Shown here piece after piece: positions 46,176 through 55,588 of a stretch of 64,000 bases of DNA (position 1 is the stretch's first letter; every line of letters begins with the position of its first letter). The position numbers and the translations under genes are program-made. The DNA comes from Parvibaculum lavamentivorans DS-1 (lineage in GTDB: Bacteria > Pseudomonadota > Alphaproteobacteria > Parvibaculales > Parvibaculaceae), in contig NC_009719.1 of NCBI RefSeq assembly GCF_000017565.1, forward strand, positions 3,455,001-3,519,000, in the 5' to 3' direction. The notes under the pieces are model-generated. The model saw only the letters and a program-made list of their open reading frames with translations. It was not told the DNA's origin and did no database searches.

Positions 46176-47304
46176 TTAGTCGATGTCTTCGACGGATTCG
46201 ACGCCGCCTTTTACGCGGGCGGCGAGGGCGGCGGCCATGAAGGGGTCGAGGTCGCCGCCGAGGACGCCGTCGGTGTCGGAGGTTTCGACGCCGGTGCGGA
46301 GGTCCTTCACCATCTGATAGGGCTGAAGGACATAGGAGCGGATCTGGTGGCCCCAGCCGATGTCGGTCTTGCCGGAGGCCTGCGCGGCGGCGGCGTCTTC
46401 GCGCTTCTGGAGTTCGGCCTCGTAAAGCCTTGCGCGCAGCATGTCCCAGGCGGTGGCGCGGTTCTTGTGCTGCGAGCGTTCGTTCTGGCAGGCGACGACG
46501 ATGCCTGTCGGGATATGGGTGATTCGGACCGCGCTGTCGGTCGTGTTGACGTGCTGGCCGCCGGCGCCGGAGGAGCGATAGGTGTCGATGCGGACATCGG
46601 CCTCGCTTACCTCGATGTCGATCTTGTCGTCGACCACCGGATAGACCCAGACGGAGGAGAAGCTGGTGTGGCGCCGGGCTGCGCTGTCATAGGGCGAGAT
46701 GCGGACGAGGCGGTGGACGCCCGATTCCGTCTTCAGCCAGCCAAAGGCATTGTGGCCTTTCACGAGAATGGTGGCCGATTTGATGCCGGCTTCTTCGCCG
46801 TCATGGCGCTCCATCAGCTCGACCTTGTAGCCCTTGCGCTCGGCCCAGCGCGTATACATGCGGAGCAGCATCTGCGCCCAGTCCTGGCTTTCGGTGCCGC
46901 CCGCGCCGGCATGGATTTCGACATAGGTGTCGTTGGCGTCGGCCTCGCCGGAGAGCAGCGTCTCGATCTCGGCTTCGGCGGCGACGTCGCGCGCGGCTTT
47001 GAGCGCGGCTTCGGCCTCGGCGACGATGGCGGCATCGCCTTCGGCCTCGCCCATTTCGATCAGTTCGAGATTGTCGTTGAGGCTCGCCTCGAGCGCGCGG
47101 TAGCGCCCGATGGCCTCTTCCAGACGCGTGCGCTCGCGCATCATGTCCTGCGCGGCGGCGGGATCGTTCCAGAGGTCGGGATCTTCGGCTTTGGCCGTCA
47201 GCTCATCGAAACGGCGAAGGGCAGCATCCCAGTCAAAGATGCCTCCTCAGCAGCGCGAGCGACTGCTTGATCTCATCGGCGAGGACTTGCGTTTCGGCAC
47301 GCAT
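46176..47304 (-). CDS. prfB: Peptide chain release factor 2, programmed +1 frameshift
   Basis: RF2 recognises UGA and UAA and hydrolyses peptidyl-tRNA. It is encoded in two frames: ATG at 47304 gives 23 codons ending in CTT TGA (stop at 47233-47235); skipping one T and reading GAC gives 352 further residues, a product of about 375. The frameshift site CTTTGAC is preceded by the internal ribosome-like AGGAGG, exactly the classical autoregulatory design. The second part has the GGQ motif in [10 protein letters not shown] and the upstream segment ending [17 protein letters not shown] plain ORF call starting at 47144 would lose the N-terminal 53 residues. Confidence 0.95.
47233..47249 (-). promoter_or_regulatory. 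prfB programmed frameshift site
   Basis: On the minus strand AGGAGG, a 3-base spacer, then CTT TGA C. The ribosome pauses at UGA when RF2 is scarce and slips +1 on CUU, aided by the upstream AGGAGG pairing to 16S rRNA. The spacing equals that in E. coli prfB. Confidence 0.95.
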
Positions 47305-47433
47305 GGCGGGTGCTTTCCGTGGGGTTCGGGAGTGGCTGTGGCGCGGAAAATAGGGGGGATGGGGGGAGGAGTCAAAGGTTGGCAGGTGAAGGGGAGTCTT
47401 GCGAAGAGGGACGCCGCCTTCGGCGGCTACTAG

Positions 47434-47456
47434 ATTGCCGGATCAAGTCCGGCAAT
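47434..47456. repeat. Palindrome ATTGCCGG/CCGGCAAT
   Basis: ATTGCCGG and CCGGCAAT flank the loop ATCAAGT and are followed by GACGGGGATGGGG. This resembles the very common alphaproteobacterial intergenic palindrome with a GATCAAGTCCGG core. Dispersal elsewhere in the genome cannot be judged here. Confidence 0.6.
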
Positions 47457-47497
47457 GACGGGGATGGGGATGTTGACGATGGCGAGGCAGTGCCTCT

Positions 47498-47637
47498 GCC
47501 CTTCGCTTCCGCTTCGGGCGTTCGAGGCTCGAAAAGGTCCGCCGGACCTTTTCGTTCGCTAACGCGAACCGCCTCTCACCCCCCTCACCCTTCCGCCGTC
47601 TGCGACGGCTCCCTCCCTCTCCCCGCCGGGGAGAGGG
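47498..47637. repeat. Chain-of-hairpins repeat, copy 2
   Basis: Same order as copy 1: AAAAGGTCCG-C-CGGACCTTTT, GTTCGC/GCGAAC (one extra A in the loop), a third stem that here is GCCGTC/GACGGC, and CCCTCTCCCC/GGGGAGAGGG with a longer loop. The flanks of the third stem are conserved while the stem itself is different but still paired. It ends 31 bases from the PBP1A stop. Confidence 0.85.
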
Positions 47638-47667
47638 AAAAGGTGCCGCTCCGGCGGGGGCTTTGAT

Positions 47668-50394
47668 TTAGTAGAGGCCGCCGGTGCCGGAGCCGATGGT
47701 GTTGTTGCCGGAGGTGCGGGCTTCGTTCGAGGGGCGGGTTGCTTCCTCGATGCGGTCGGTCGGGATGCCGCCCTCCGGGATTTCGGCCGGGAGGCCGCTT
47801 GCCGGCTGCATGCCCGGCGGGAGCTGGCCAAGCGTGCCGGGGGGAAGATCGGCGGCGGGGGGCGCGCCATCCAGGACGGCACCGGGGGTGCCGGGCTCGA
47901 CGCCGCCGATGAAGGGCGCGGGCGCGATTTCATCCTCGGCGGGGACATTGCCGAAGAGGCCGACGGTGGGCGCGGCGGATTCGAAATGCGGCTCGCTGCC
48001 TTGCTTGAAGGCTTCGAGGATGATGCCCGCGCCCTCGCCATCGGCGAGCTTGCCGGTTTTCGCGTTCACTTTCACAAGGCTGATGCCGGGCGGCACGCGG
48101 AAGGGAATGGCGGGCTTGTTGCCGACGGCCTTCATCATGATGTCGCGGAAGATGGGCGCGGCGGCGCGGCCGCCGGTTTCGGCGCGGCCCAAGGGCGTCG
48201 GCTCGTCGAAGCCGACAAAGACGCCGACGACGAGATTTGGCGAATAGCCGATGAACCAGGCATCCTTGCCGTCGTTCGTGGTGCCGGTCTTGCCGGCGAG
48301 CGGCACGCCGACCGCCTTCACGGCCGAGCCGGTGCCGCGCTGGACGACGCCTTCGAGCATCGACGTCACCTGATAGGCGGTTTGCGGGTTTTCGACCTGC
48401 TCGCGATTATCCGGGAGGCGGGGCGGCTGCGGGCCGAGGCCGGCATTCTCGAACAAGGCGTCGCCGGCCGGCGCGGCGGCGTCCTGCCACTTGACGGAAC
48501 AATCGGCACACGGACGATCATCCTTACGGTAGATGGTGCGGCCGAAGCGATCCTGCACGCGGTCGATCAATGTCGGCGTCACGCGCTTGCCGCCATTGTC
48601 GAGGATGGCATAGGCGCTGACGAGGCGGGCGAGCGTGGTTTCGCCCGCGCCGAGCGACATGGAGAGGACGGGCGCCATATTGTCCATGATGCCGAAGCGG
48701 CGCGCATAGGCCGAGACGGTTTCCGGGCCGACATATTGCGCGAGGCGGACCGTCATGACGTTGCGCGAATGTTCGAGGCCGAAGCGGAGCGTCGACGGAC
48801 CGTGGAAGGTACGTTCGTAGTTTTCCGGTTTCCAGAGGCCGAGGTCGCCGCCCTGGTCGAGCACGAAGGGCGCGTCGAGGACGAGGGAGGACGGGGTGAA
48901 GCCCTTGTCGAGCGCGGCGGCATAGACGAAGGGCTTGAAGGAGGAGCCGGGCTGGCGGAGCGCCTGCACGGCGCGGTTGAACTCCGACAGGCCGAAGCTG
49001 AAGCCGCCCTGCATGGCGAGGATGCGGCCGGTATGCGGGTCCATCGCCAGCGCGGCGCCGTTGACGGCGGGGACCTGCTCCAGCGCGTAATGCGTGATCT
49101 TCTTTTCTTCGTCGCGCTTCGGCGAGACATAGATCACATCGCCGACGGCGACGACATCGGACGGGGACTTAACCTCCGGGCCGAGATAGATCTTGTTCAC
49201 GGTGGGGCGCGCCCAGGTCATGGCGGAGAGCGGCACGGTCCCCTTAACGATTTCGGTTTCGAACTTGCCGTCCGGCAGACGGCGCGGGCGGAGGCCGATG
49301 GTGATCTTGTCGACGGCGACATCGAGCACGGTGGCGAGCGTCCAGGGGGCAAGGTCGGAACCGACATCCATCGCCGCGAGGGCTTCCTGCCAGTTCTCGC
49401 CGGGCTCCAGCTTTTTTACGGGCCCGCGCCAGCCGTGGCGGCGGTCATAGGCGATGAGGCCGTCGCGCAATGCGTCGGCGACAACTTCCTGCAGGCTTGT
49501 GTCGATGGTGGTGCGGACGGAGAGGCCGCCTTCATAGAGCTTCTGCTCGCCATAAAGCGCGAGAAGTTCGCGGCGGACCTGTTCCACGAAATAATTGGCG
49601 TCGCGCATCTGCACGCCGCGCGAACGGAGCGAGACGTCGAGCTCGGCGGCGCGGGCCTCGGCGGCTTCCATGCCGGTGACGAAGCGCTCTTCCTCCATGC
49701 GGGAGATCACCCAATTGCGGCGGGCGACGGCGCGTTCGCGGTGGCGATAGGGATGGTAGTTGTTCGGGCCCTTGGGGAGGGTGGCGAGATAGGCGGCCTC
49801 GGCGACGGTGAGCTCGTCGAGCGACTTGTCGAAATAGTTCAGGGCGGCGGCGGCGACGCCGTAAGCGCCGATGCCGAGATAGATCTCGTTCAGGTAGAGC
49901 TCGAGGATCTGGTCCTTGGTGAAGGCGTGTTCGAGGCGGAGCGCGAGCAGCGCCTCGCGCAGCTTGCGGTCCAGCGTCACGTCGGAGGAGAGCAGGAAGT
50001 TTTTTGCGACCTGCTGGGTGATGGTGGAGGCGCCGACAAGGCGGCGGTCCTGCATGACGTTGAAGACGTTGTCGATGGTGGCGCGCAGGATGCCCGTCGC
50101 ATCGACGCCGCCATGGCTGTAGAAGTTTTTATCCTCGGCGGCGAGGAAGGCGTTGATGACGCGGGCGGGGATGGCGCTGATGGGGACGTAGAGGCGGCGT
50201 TCGCGCGCGAACTCGCCGATGAGCTGGCCGTCGCCCGCATGGACGCGGGTCATGACCGGCGGCTCGTAATTGGCGAGGCGGGAGTAATCCGGCAGGTCGT
50301 CGTTCAGACGCCAGATCATATAGGTGCCGGCCATGACCCCGCCGAAGACCAGCACGAGAAACACTGCCGCAACGATAGAGAAAACTCTCAGCAT
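47668..50394 (-). CDS. mrcA: Penicillin-binding protein 1A (bifunctional)
   Basis: A 908-residue class A PBP that polymerises and cross-links peptidoglycan. Parts in order: one membrane segment (about 2-25), GT51 glycosyltransferase with AAEDKNFYSHGGVD and STITQQVAKN, an intervening OB-like domain, transpeptidase with SSFKPF (nucleophile Ser), SRN and KTGTTN, then a 150-residue proline/glycine-rich tail ending GTGGLY. The ATG at 50394 has GGAG at 6 bases and replaces the TTG-opened frame at 50454. It ends next to a repeat. Confidence 0.95.
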   Translation of the reverse strand: MLRVFSIVAAVFLVLVFGGVMAGTYMIWRLNDDLPDYSRLANYEPPVMTRVHAGDGQLIGEFARERRLYVPISAIPARVINAFLAAEDKNFYSHGGVDATGILRATIDNVFNVMQDRRLVGASTITQQVAKNFLLSSDVTLDRKLREALLALRLEHAFTKDQILELYLNEIYLGIGAYGVAAAALNYFDKSLDELTVAEAAYLATLPKGPNNYHPYRHRERAVARRNWVISRMEEERFVTGMEAAEARAAELDVSLRSRGVQMRDANYFVEQVRRELLALYGEQKLYEGGLSVRTTIDTSLQEVVADALRDGLIAYDRRHGWRGPVKKLEPGENWQEALAAMDVGSDLAPWTLATVLDVAVDKITIGLRPRRLPDGKFETEIVKGTVPLSAMTWARPTVNKIYLGPEVKSPSDVVAVGDVIYVSPKRDEEKKITHYALEQVPAVNGAALAMDPHTGRILAMQGGFSFGLSEFNRAVQALRQPGSSFKPFVYAAALDKGFTPSSLVLDAPFVLDQGGDLGLWKPENYERTFHGPSTLRFGLEHSRNVMTVRLAQYVGPETVSAYARRFGIMDNMAPVLSMSLGAGETTLARLVSAYAILDNGGKRVTPTLIDRVQDRFGRTIYRKDDRPCADCSVKWQDAAAPAGDALFENAGLGPQPPRLPDNREQVENPQTAYQVTSMLEGVVQRGTGSAVKAVGVPLAGKTGTTNDGKDAWFIGYSPNLVVGVFVGFDEPTPLGRAETGGRAAAPIFRDIMMKAVGNKPAIPFRVPPGISLVKVNAKTGKLADGEGAGIILEAFKQGSEPHFESAAPTVGLFGNVPAEDEIAPAPFIGGVEPGTPGAVLDGAPPAADLPPGTLGQLPPGMQPASGLPAEIPEGGIPTDRIEEATRPSNEARTSGNNTIGSGTGGLY

Positions 50395-50611
50395 CGGGCG
50401 CTCCGACCCCACTCCGTCAATTAATCCGTCCCGCCGCTGCCTGCTAGGCTTCAATTATGGCATGCGCGAGGCAAGGTGGCGAACCCGCGCCCCATATAAA
50501 GCCGCTATTTACCAAGAAATCGTTGCCGGGGATGCATGGCGGGGACGGTTTAGCGAATTTTTCCGCGCCCGTCTCCCCTGCTCCGCCGGCGAAGCGCGGC
50601 GGCGGCGTTCC

Positions 50612-52045
50612 CTAGTTCGGGCCCTCGGCCATGCGGTCGCCGAAATAGCGGTCGACGGCGCGGGACAGGGCGCGGGCCATGTTGGCGCGCCATGAGGGCG
50701 AGGTGATGAGCTTCTCGTCATCGGCATTGGTGAGGAAGCCGAGCTCGATCAGCACGGAGGGCACGTCCGGCGCCTTCAGCACGACGAAACCGGCGAAACG
50801 GTGCGCGGGATCGAGCGTGACGGTGTTCTGGCTCGCGTAATCGACGACCGACTTGGCAAAGCGCGAGGAATAATTCTTGGTTTCGCGCTGGGCGAGGTCG
50901 ATCAGGATGCCGGTGACTTCCGGGCTTTCGCCTTTCAGGTCGAGGCCGGCGATGAGGTCGGCCTGGTTTTCCTTGCGCGCGAGGGCGGCGGCTTCCGCGT
51001 CCGATGCGGTTTCGGAGAGGGTATAGACCGACATGCCGCGCACGGTGGGCTTGTGGATCGCGTCCGCATGGACGGAAATGAAGAGGTCCGCCTTGTGCTG
51101 GCGGGCGATGGCGACGCGCTGGCGGAGCGGCAGGAAGATGTCGGTCTCGCGCGTGAGGTGGACTTCATAGCGGCCGGAGGAGCGCAATTCCTCGCCGAAT
51201 TGCTTCGCGAAGGCGAGGACGACATCCTTTTCATAGACGCCGGTGCGGCCCTTGGTTCCCGGATCGACGCCGCCATGCCCGGCATCGATGACGACGACGC
51301 GGCGGCGCTCAAGGCGCGCGGCGGGCGGGCTGACTGGAACGGCGGCGACGTTCGCCATCTGCTCGGCAGCCTCGACGGCGGCGGCTTTTTCGCCCTCGGG
51401 AAGGCCGGCATTGGCGGTGAAGGTGGCGAGATCGGTCGAGGCGAGATCGAGAACGATGCGGCGGCCAAAGCCTGCCTGCGGATCGAGCACGAAATCGCGC
51501 GCGACTTCGACCGGCTGCGCCACGTCGATCACCACGCGGTAGGTATTGGCCTGAAAGCGGCCATAGCGGTAGCCGGAGACGAAGCCCTTGCCCTTCTTCA
51601 CCGGCTCCTCGACGAGATGGAACGGGACGCCGCGAATGTCGATGACGACGCGGTAGGGCTCGGCAAGGGTGAAGACCTGATAGTCGGCGGCGGCGTCGCC
51701 GGAGAGTTCCAGCACAAAGCGCGTCTGCTCGCCGTGATCGCCGAGGCGGATGGAGGTGACGGCGGCGCCGCCGGGCGGCGCGACGGGCGCCACCGGCACG
51801 GCGGATATGGCATCGTTCAGGGCGCCGGTTTGCAGCGCGTCGTTTTCGCGGGCCGCTTCTTCGAGGGAGGCATCGAGCGTGCGCGGGCCGGGAGCGGCCC
51901 GGCGAAGGTCGTTTTCGAGGTCGGCCTGAATGAGAGCTTCGAGGTCGTCCGCATGGGCGGTTTGGGCGGGAGAGTGCGTGAGCAGGCCGGCAAACAGGCC
52001 AGCGGCGAGCGCCAGGCACAAGCCAGCCCCCTTCCCCGTCCTCAT
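50612..52045 (-). CDS. amiC: N-acetylmuramoyl-L-alanine amidase with AMIN domain
   Basis: A 477-residue periplasmic amidase that splits septal peptidoglycan during cell separation. It has a signal peptide (about 1-32), a linker, an AMIN targeting domain (about 95-200), and a zinc Amidase_3 domain (about 250-470) with DAGHGGVDPG (His), the catalytic glutamate in IELGFLTN, and HADAIHKP. In-frame ATGs at 52045 and 52066 are both possible; 52045 gives the more regular signal peptide. The adjacent PBP1A gene suggests a cell-wall locus. Gene symbol reflects the AMIN/Amidase_3 type. Confidence 0.92.
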   Translation of the reverse strand: MRTGKGAGLCLALAAGLFAGLLTHSPAQTAHADDLEALIQADLENDLRRAAPGPRTLDASLEEAARENDALQTGALNDAISAVPVAPVAPPGGAAVTSIRLGDHGEQTRFVLELSGDAAADYQVFTLAEPYRVVIDIRGVPFHLVEEPVKKGKGFVSGYRYGRFQANTYRVVIDVAQPVEVARDFVLDPQAGFGRRIVLDLASTDLATFTANAGLPEGEKAAAVEAAEQMANVAAVPVSPPAARLERRRVVVIDAGHGGVDPGTKGRTGVYEKDVVLAFAKQFGEELRSSGRYEVHLTRETDIFLPLRQRVAIARQHKADLFISVHADAIHKPTVRGMSVYTLSETASDAEAAALARKENQADLIAGLDLKGESPEVTGILIDLAQRETKNYSSRFAKSVVDYASQNTVTLDPAHRFAGFVVLKAPDVPSVLIELGFLTNADDEKLITSPSWRANMARALSRAVDRYFGDRMAEGPN

Positions 52046-52916
52046 TTCACGCCTGCCGATCCGCATAAATACCGCCGCAGCGCCCCGCAATCAGACTTTT
52101 GCCACGCGGGGTATCCGGGAACGCCACTATCCGGGTGAGCCCCCCGGCGACGCCCCCCGGAACAGTCCCGGAGGCGGTTAACGGGTGCTTCGACAGCAAC
52201 CCAAATCACTATTACGGCCAGATTACTTCAAAATTGGTTAGCACGTCCAAAATTTACGCTTTTTCAATGGGTAGAATGGTTAATAACAGGACAGTAGAAG
52301 CTGCCTGTACCACGCCGCTTGCCAAATCAGAGCGGCAAAAGGTACAAACGGGCACTGGCCGACAGGCGTTCCGAGGAACACCCGGCTCCCCCGCCTCCTT
52401 TTCGGGCGGGACCAAATTTCGGGCAAACCGTCGCGCGCCGGACTGACACCCCTCAAGGGCGATACCGGTAGCGGGCCGCGCGGGCCCGGCGATCTCTTCA
52501 AACGACGTCCCGCAAAGGGCGCCGCCGGAGTGAACCAAAGCGCGCATTCTGAAAGTTATACCGCTCTCTCCGCCGCCCGGCATTTCAAGCCCGGCGCGGC
52601 GATCAAGAGGAGCGCCGCCGGCACCCGGCGTCTTGATGGGTGCACCAAAAGGTTGAGATGCACGACGCAGTCAGACAGCAAGCCGACCGGCCGACGACAC
52701 GGGGTTTTTCCGTGACCGGCTCCGGATCGGCCGTCTGCCCGGCCGCGCGAGTTGTCCCCGCCCCTTCATTACACACCTTGTCCGGCCCTACCGCGGCGCG
52801 CCTGAACGGCGCCGGCGCGGACAACCGGGCCCAAACAACAGGCGCCCGCGCGCGACTGGACGGACGCACAATCCTGCGACCGGCTCCGCGCCGCCTGCGC
52901 CACGGAGAATTTCCAT
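52046..52916. other. Long leader / control region of rne
   Basis: An 871-base gap between divergent amiC and rne, with no believable gene on either strand. An AT-richer stretch at about 52190-52300 is the likely promoter zone and contains a CtrA-like TTAACCAT on the minus strand (52276-52283). The remaining 600 bases are very GC-rich with many possible stems, such as GGCCCG/CGGGCC near 52480. Since rne mRNAs carry long leaders used for autoregulation by RNase E, a structured rne 5' UTR is the best guess. Confidence 0.55.
52276..52283 (-). promoter_or_regulatory. CtrA-like TTAACCAT box
   Basis: The minus strand reads TTAACCAT. It is in the divergent amiC/rne region and is the second such 8-mer in the window next to cell-wall or division genes. 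A single 8-mer is weak evidence. Confidence 0.3.
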
Positions 52917-55508
52917 ATGGGAAAGAAGATGCTGATCGATGCGGCCCACCCCGAAGAAACCCGGGTAGTGGTCGTAAGCGGCAATCGCGTTGAAGAGTTC
53001 GATTTCGAGTCAGAAAACAGGAAACAGCTTCGGGGAAATATCTACCTAGCCAAGGTTACGCGCGTCGAACCGTCGCTTCAGGCGGCGTTCGTCGAATATG
53101 GCGGCAATCGTCACGGCTTCCTCGCCTTCAGCGAAATCCATCCCGACTACTACCAGATCCCGGTGGCCGACCGCGAAGCCCTGCTGAAGCAGCAGGCCGA
53201 CGAGGCGCGCCGCGAGAAGGAAGAAGAAGACGAAGACGACGCGGAAGAAGCGCCCTCCGCGAAGGCCGACGGAAACGGCGGACAAGACGCCGAAGACCAT
53301 GGCGACGACCACAGCGGCGACATCGAACGCGGCGAAACCGAGACGGTTCTCTCCGACGAGACGGTCGAATCCGTCGGTGCGGAAGACGCGATGGAAGAAG
53401 CCGCGCCGCGCAAGCAGCGGGGCAATTACCGCTCCTATAAAATTCAGGAAGTCATCAAGCGGCGGCAGATCCTGCTGGTGCAGGTCGTGAAGGAAGAGCG
53501 CGGCAACAAGGGCGCGGCTCTCACCACATATCTGTCGCTCGCCGGACGCTATTGCGTGCTGATGCCGAACACGGCGCGGGGCGGCGGCATTTCCCGCAAG
53601 ATCACCGTGGCGGCCGACCGCAAGAAGCTCAAGGGCATTGCCGAGTCTCTCGATGTGCCGGAAGGCATGGGCCTTATCGTCCGCACGGCGGGCGCCAAGC
53701 GCACCAAGGCGGAGATCAAGCGCGACTATGAATATCTGCTGCGCATGTGGGAGAGCGTGCGCGAGCTGACGCTGAAATCAACGGCGCCCTATCTCGTCTA
53801 TGAGGAAGGCAGCCTGATCAAGCGGTCGATCCGCGATCTCTACGACAAGGATATCGACACCATCCAGATCGAGGGTGACGAAGGCTACCGCGAGGCCAAG
53901 GGCTTCATGCGGATGCTGATGCCGAGTCACGCCAAGAATGTGCAGCCCTACAAGGAAACGCAGCCGCTGTTCCAGAAGTTCGGCATCGAGCAGCAACTCG
54001 ACGCGATGCTGGAGCCGACGGTGACGCTGAAATCGGGCGGCTATATCGTCATCAATCCGACGGAAGCACTGGTTTCGATCGACGTGAACTCGGGACGTTC
54101 CACCAAGGAACGCAACATCGAGCAGACGGCGCTGAAGACCAACCTCGAAGCAGCGGAAGAAATCACGCGGCAGATGCGCCTGCGCGACCTTGCCGGTCTC
54201 GTCGTCATCGACTTCATCGACATGGACGAGAACCGCAACAACCGCGCGGTCGAACGCAAGCTCAAGGATTGCCTGAAGACGGACCGGGCCCGCATCCAGG
54301 TGGGCCGCATCAGCCATTTCGGGCTTCTCGAAATGTCGCGCCAGCGGATGCGCTCCGGCGTGCTCGAAGGCTCGACCGTCACCTGCCAGCACTGCAAGGG
54401 CACGGGCCTTGTGCGCTCGGTAGAATCCATGGCGCTGCATGTGCTGCGCGGTGTGGAAGCCGAAGCGATCAAGGGCCGCGCCGCCGCCTTCACCGTGAAG
54501 GTGCCTGCTGTCGTCGCGATCTACATTCTCAACCAGAAGCGCGCGAAGATTCTCGACGTCGAAGAGCGTTACGGCACCTCGGTCTATATCGAGGCCGATG
54601 CGACGCTGACCGGCTCCGAGCACCGGATCGAACCGGCGGAAGCCCGCGCGCTGACGCGCACGCGGCCGGCGCAGGGCGCGATCAACATTGAAAGCGGCTA
54701 TGCGGACGAAGAAGACGAGCCCGTAATAGCCGAGACCGAAGACGAGGCGGATGACGAAGCCGAGGCGGCGGAAGCGAGCGGCGACAGTGCCGACCGCAAC
54801 CGGGCAGACAATGCCGAGGGCGACGGACAGCGCCGCCGCAAGCGCCGCCGCCGCAAGCGCAAGCCCGACGGCGAACGCGCCGAGGGCGAGACGCAGCAGG
54901 ATGCGCAAGGCCGCGACGAAGATGGAGACGAGGACGGCGAGGAGACGGGAGAGGCTTCCGAAGCCCAGCCCGGCGAGACGTCCGGCACTGCCGAGGGCGA
55001 AGACGGCGAAGGCGCACGCAAGCGCCGCCGCCGGGGACGCCGTGGCGGACGCCGCAACCGCCGCCGCGGAGAGGAAGGCACCGAGACCGGCGCCACCCGG
55101 GACGGCGCCAGCGCCGAGGGCAATGACGAAGGCGAGTTCGAAGCGGGCGACGCCGGTACGATAGCGGACGAGGCCACGGTCTCCGCCGACGATGTGCCGG
55201 TGCTGCTGTCCTATTCGCGCGCCGATGCCGAGGCTCACGCGCCGAACGACCCGGTGGCGGAAGACGAAGAGACATGGGACGCGGAAGCCGCCGAGGAAGG
55301 CGCCTATGCCGACACCGCCGCCGATGCGGAAGCCGACGCAGAGGAAGCTGAGGCGGAAGAAGAGGAAAGCGCGGCCGAGCCTGAAAGGCGCGAGGCCGAA
55401 ATGGCCGATGCCGAAGGCGGTGCGCCGATGACCGGCGAAGCGCCAGGCGCGGAAGCCGAACCGCGCGAGAGCGAGCCTTCGCGTCGCGGCTGGTGGCAGC
55501 GGCGCTAG
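52917..55508 (+). CDS. rne: Ribonuclease E/G
   Basis: An 863-residue endoribonuclease, core of the RNA degradosome. The N-terminal catalytic half begins with the S1 domain (about 38-130 with an acidic insert at 95-165 that is typical of alphaproteobacteria), then the DNase I-like active site with VSIDVNSGRS (Asp) and VVIDFIDMDENRNN (Asp), and the Zn-link TCQHCKGTG. The C-terminal third (about 590-863) is an acidic scaffold broken by arginine-rich RNA-binding patches such as KRRRRGRRGGRRNRRR. Ribosome site GGAG is 9 bases before the ATG. A strong terminator follows. Confidence 0.96.
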   Translation: MGKKMLIDAAHPEETRVVVVSGNRVEEFDFESENRKQLRGNIYLAKVTRVEPSLQAAFVEYGGNRHGFLAFSEIHPDYYQIPVADREALLKQQADEARREKEEEDEDDAEEAPSAKADGNGGQDAEDHGDDHSGDIERGETETVLSDETVESVGAEDAMEEAAPRKQRGNYRSYKIQEVIKRRQILLVQVVKEERGNKGAALTTYLSLAGRYCVLMPNTARGGGISRKITVAADRKKLKGIAESLDVPEGMGLIVRTAGAKRTKAEIKRDYEYLLRMWESVRELTLKSTAPYLVYEEGSLIKRSIRDLYDKDIDTIQIEGDEGYREAKGFMRMLMPSHAKNVQPYKETQPLFQKFGIEQQLDAMLEPTVTLKSGGYIVINPTEALVSIDVNSGRSTKERNIEQTALKTNLEAAEEITRQMRLRDLAGLVVIDFIDMDENRNNRAVERKLKDCLKTDRARIQVGRISHFGLLEMSRQRMRSGVLEGSTVTCQHCKGTGLVRSVESMALHVLRGVEAEAIKGRAAAFTVKVPAVVAIYILNQKRAKILDVEERYGTSVYIEADATLTGSEHRIEPAEARALTRTRPAQGAINIESGYADEEDEPVIAETEDEADDEAEAAEASGDSADRNRADNAEGDGQRRRKRRRRKRKPDGERAEGETQQDAQGRDEDGDEDGEETGEASEAQPGETSGTAEGEDGEGARKRRRRGRRGGRRNRRRGEEGTETGATRDGASAEGNDEGEFEAGDAGTIADEATVSADDVPVLLSYSRADAEAHAPNDPVAEDEETWDAEAAEEGAYADTAADAEADAEEAEAEEEESAAEPERREAEMADAEGGAPMTGEAPGAEAEPRESEPSRRGWWQRR

Positions 55509-55531
55509 GCGCTCTCGCCACACCAGATAAA

Positions 55532-55566
55532 AGAAGGGCCCGGAAATTCCGGGCCCTTTTTATTTT
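55532..55566. terminator. Bidirectional terminator between rne and the gamma-glutamyltransferase gene
   Basis: GGGCCCGGAA pairs with TTCCGGGCCC; T-rich sequence follows on the right and A-rich sequence on the left. It serves both converging genes. Confidence 0.92.
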
Positions 55567-55588
55567 CAGTGGCTGCCGCGCGGGAAGA

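Larger units (their letters stand above)
47305..47667. other. Repeat-filled gap between prfB and the PBP1A gene
   Basis: A 363-base gap between the prfB start and the end of the PBP1A gene. It holds GCCGCC/GGCGGC (47413-47427), ATTGCCGG/CCGGCAAT (47434-47456), and the second copy of the chain-of-hairpins repeat (47498-47637). A promoter for prfB probably lies at 47305-47400 but no clear pair is seen. Confidence 0.7.

Noticed and set aside
46080..47270. Long plus-strand frame across prfB
   Set aside because: Runs through intergenic repeats and against prfB, which has GGQ and the frameshift site.
47986..50424. 812-codon open frame on the plus strand antisense to the PBP1A gene
   Set aside because: It mirrors the PBP1A codons in high-GC sequence and has no recognisable domain; the minus-strand gene has all catalytic motifs.
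53778..55523. 581-codon frame antisense to rne
   Set aside because: Reverse-strand shadow of the low-complexity RNase E tail; no domain.
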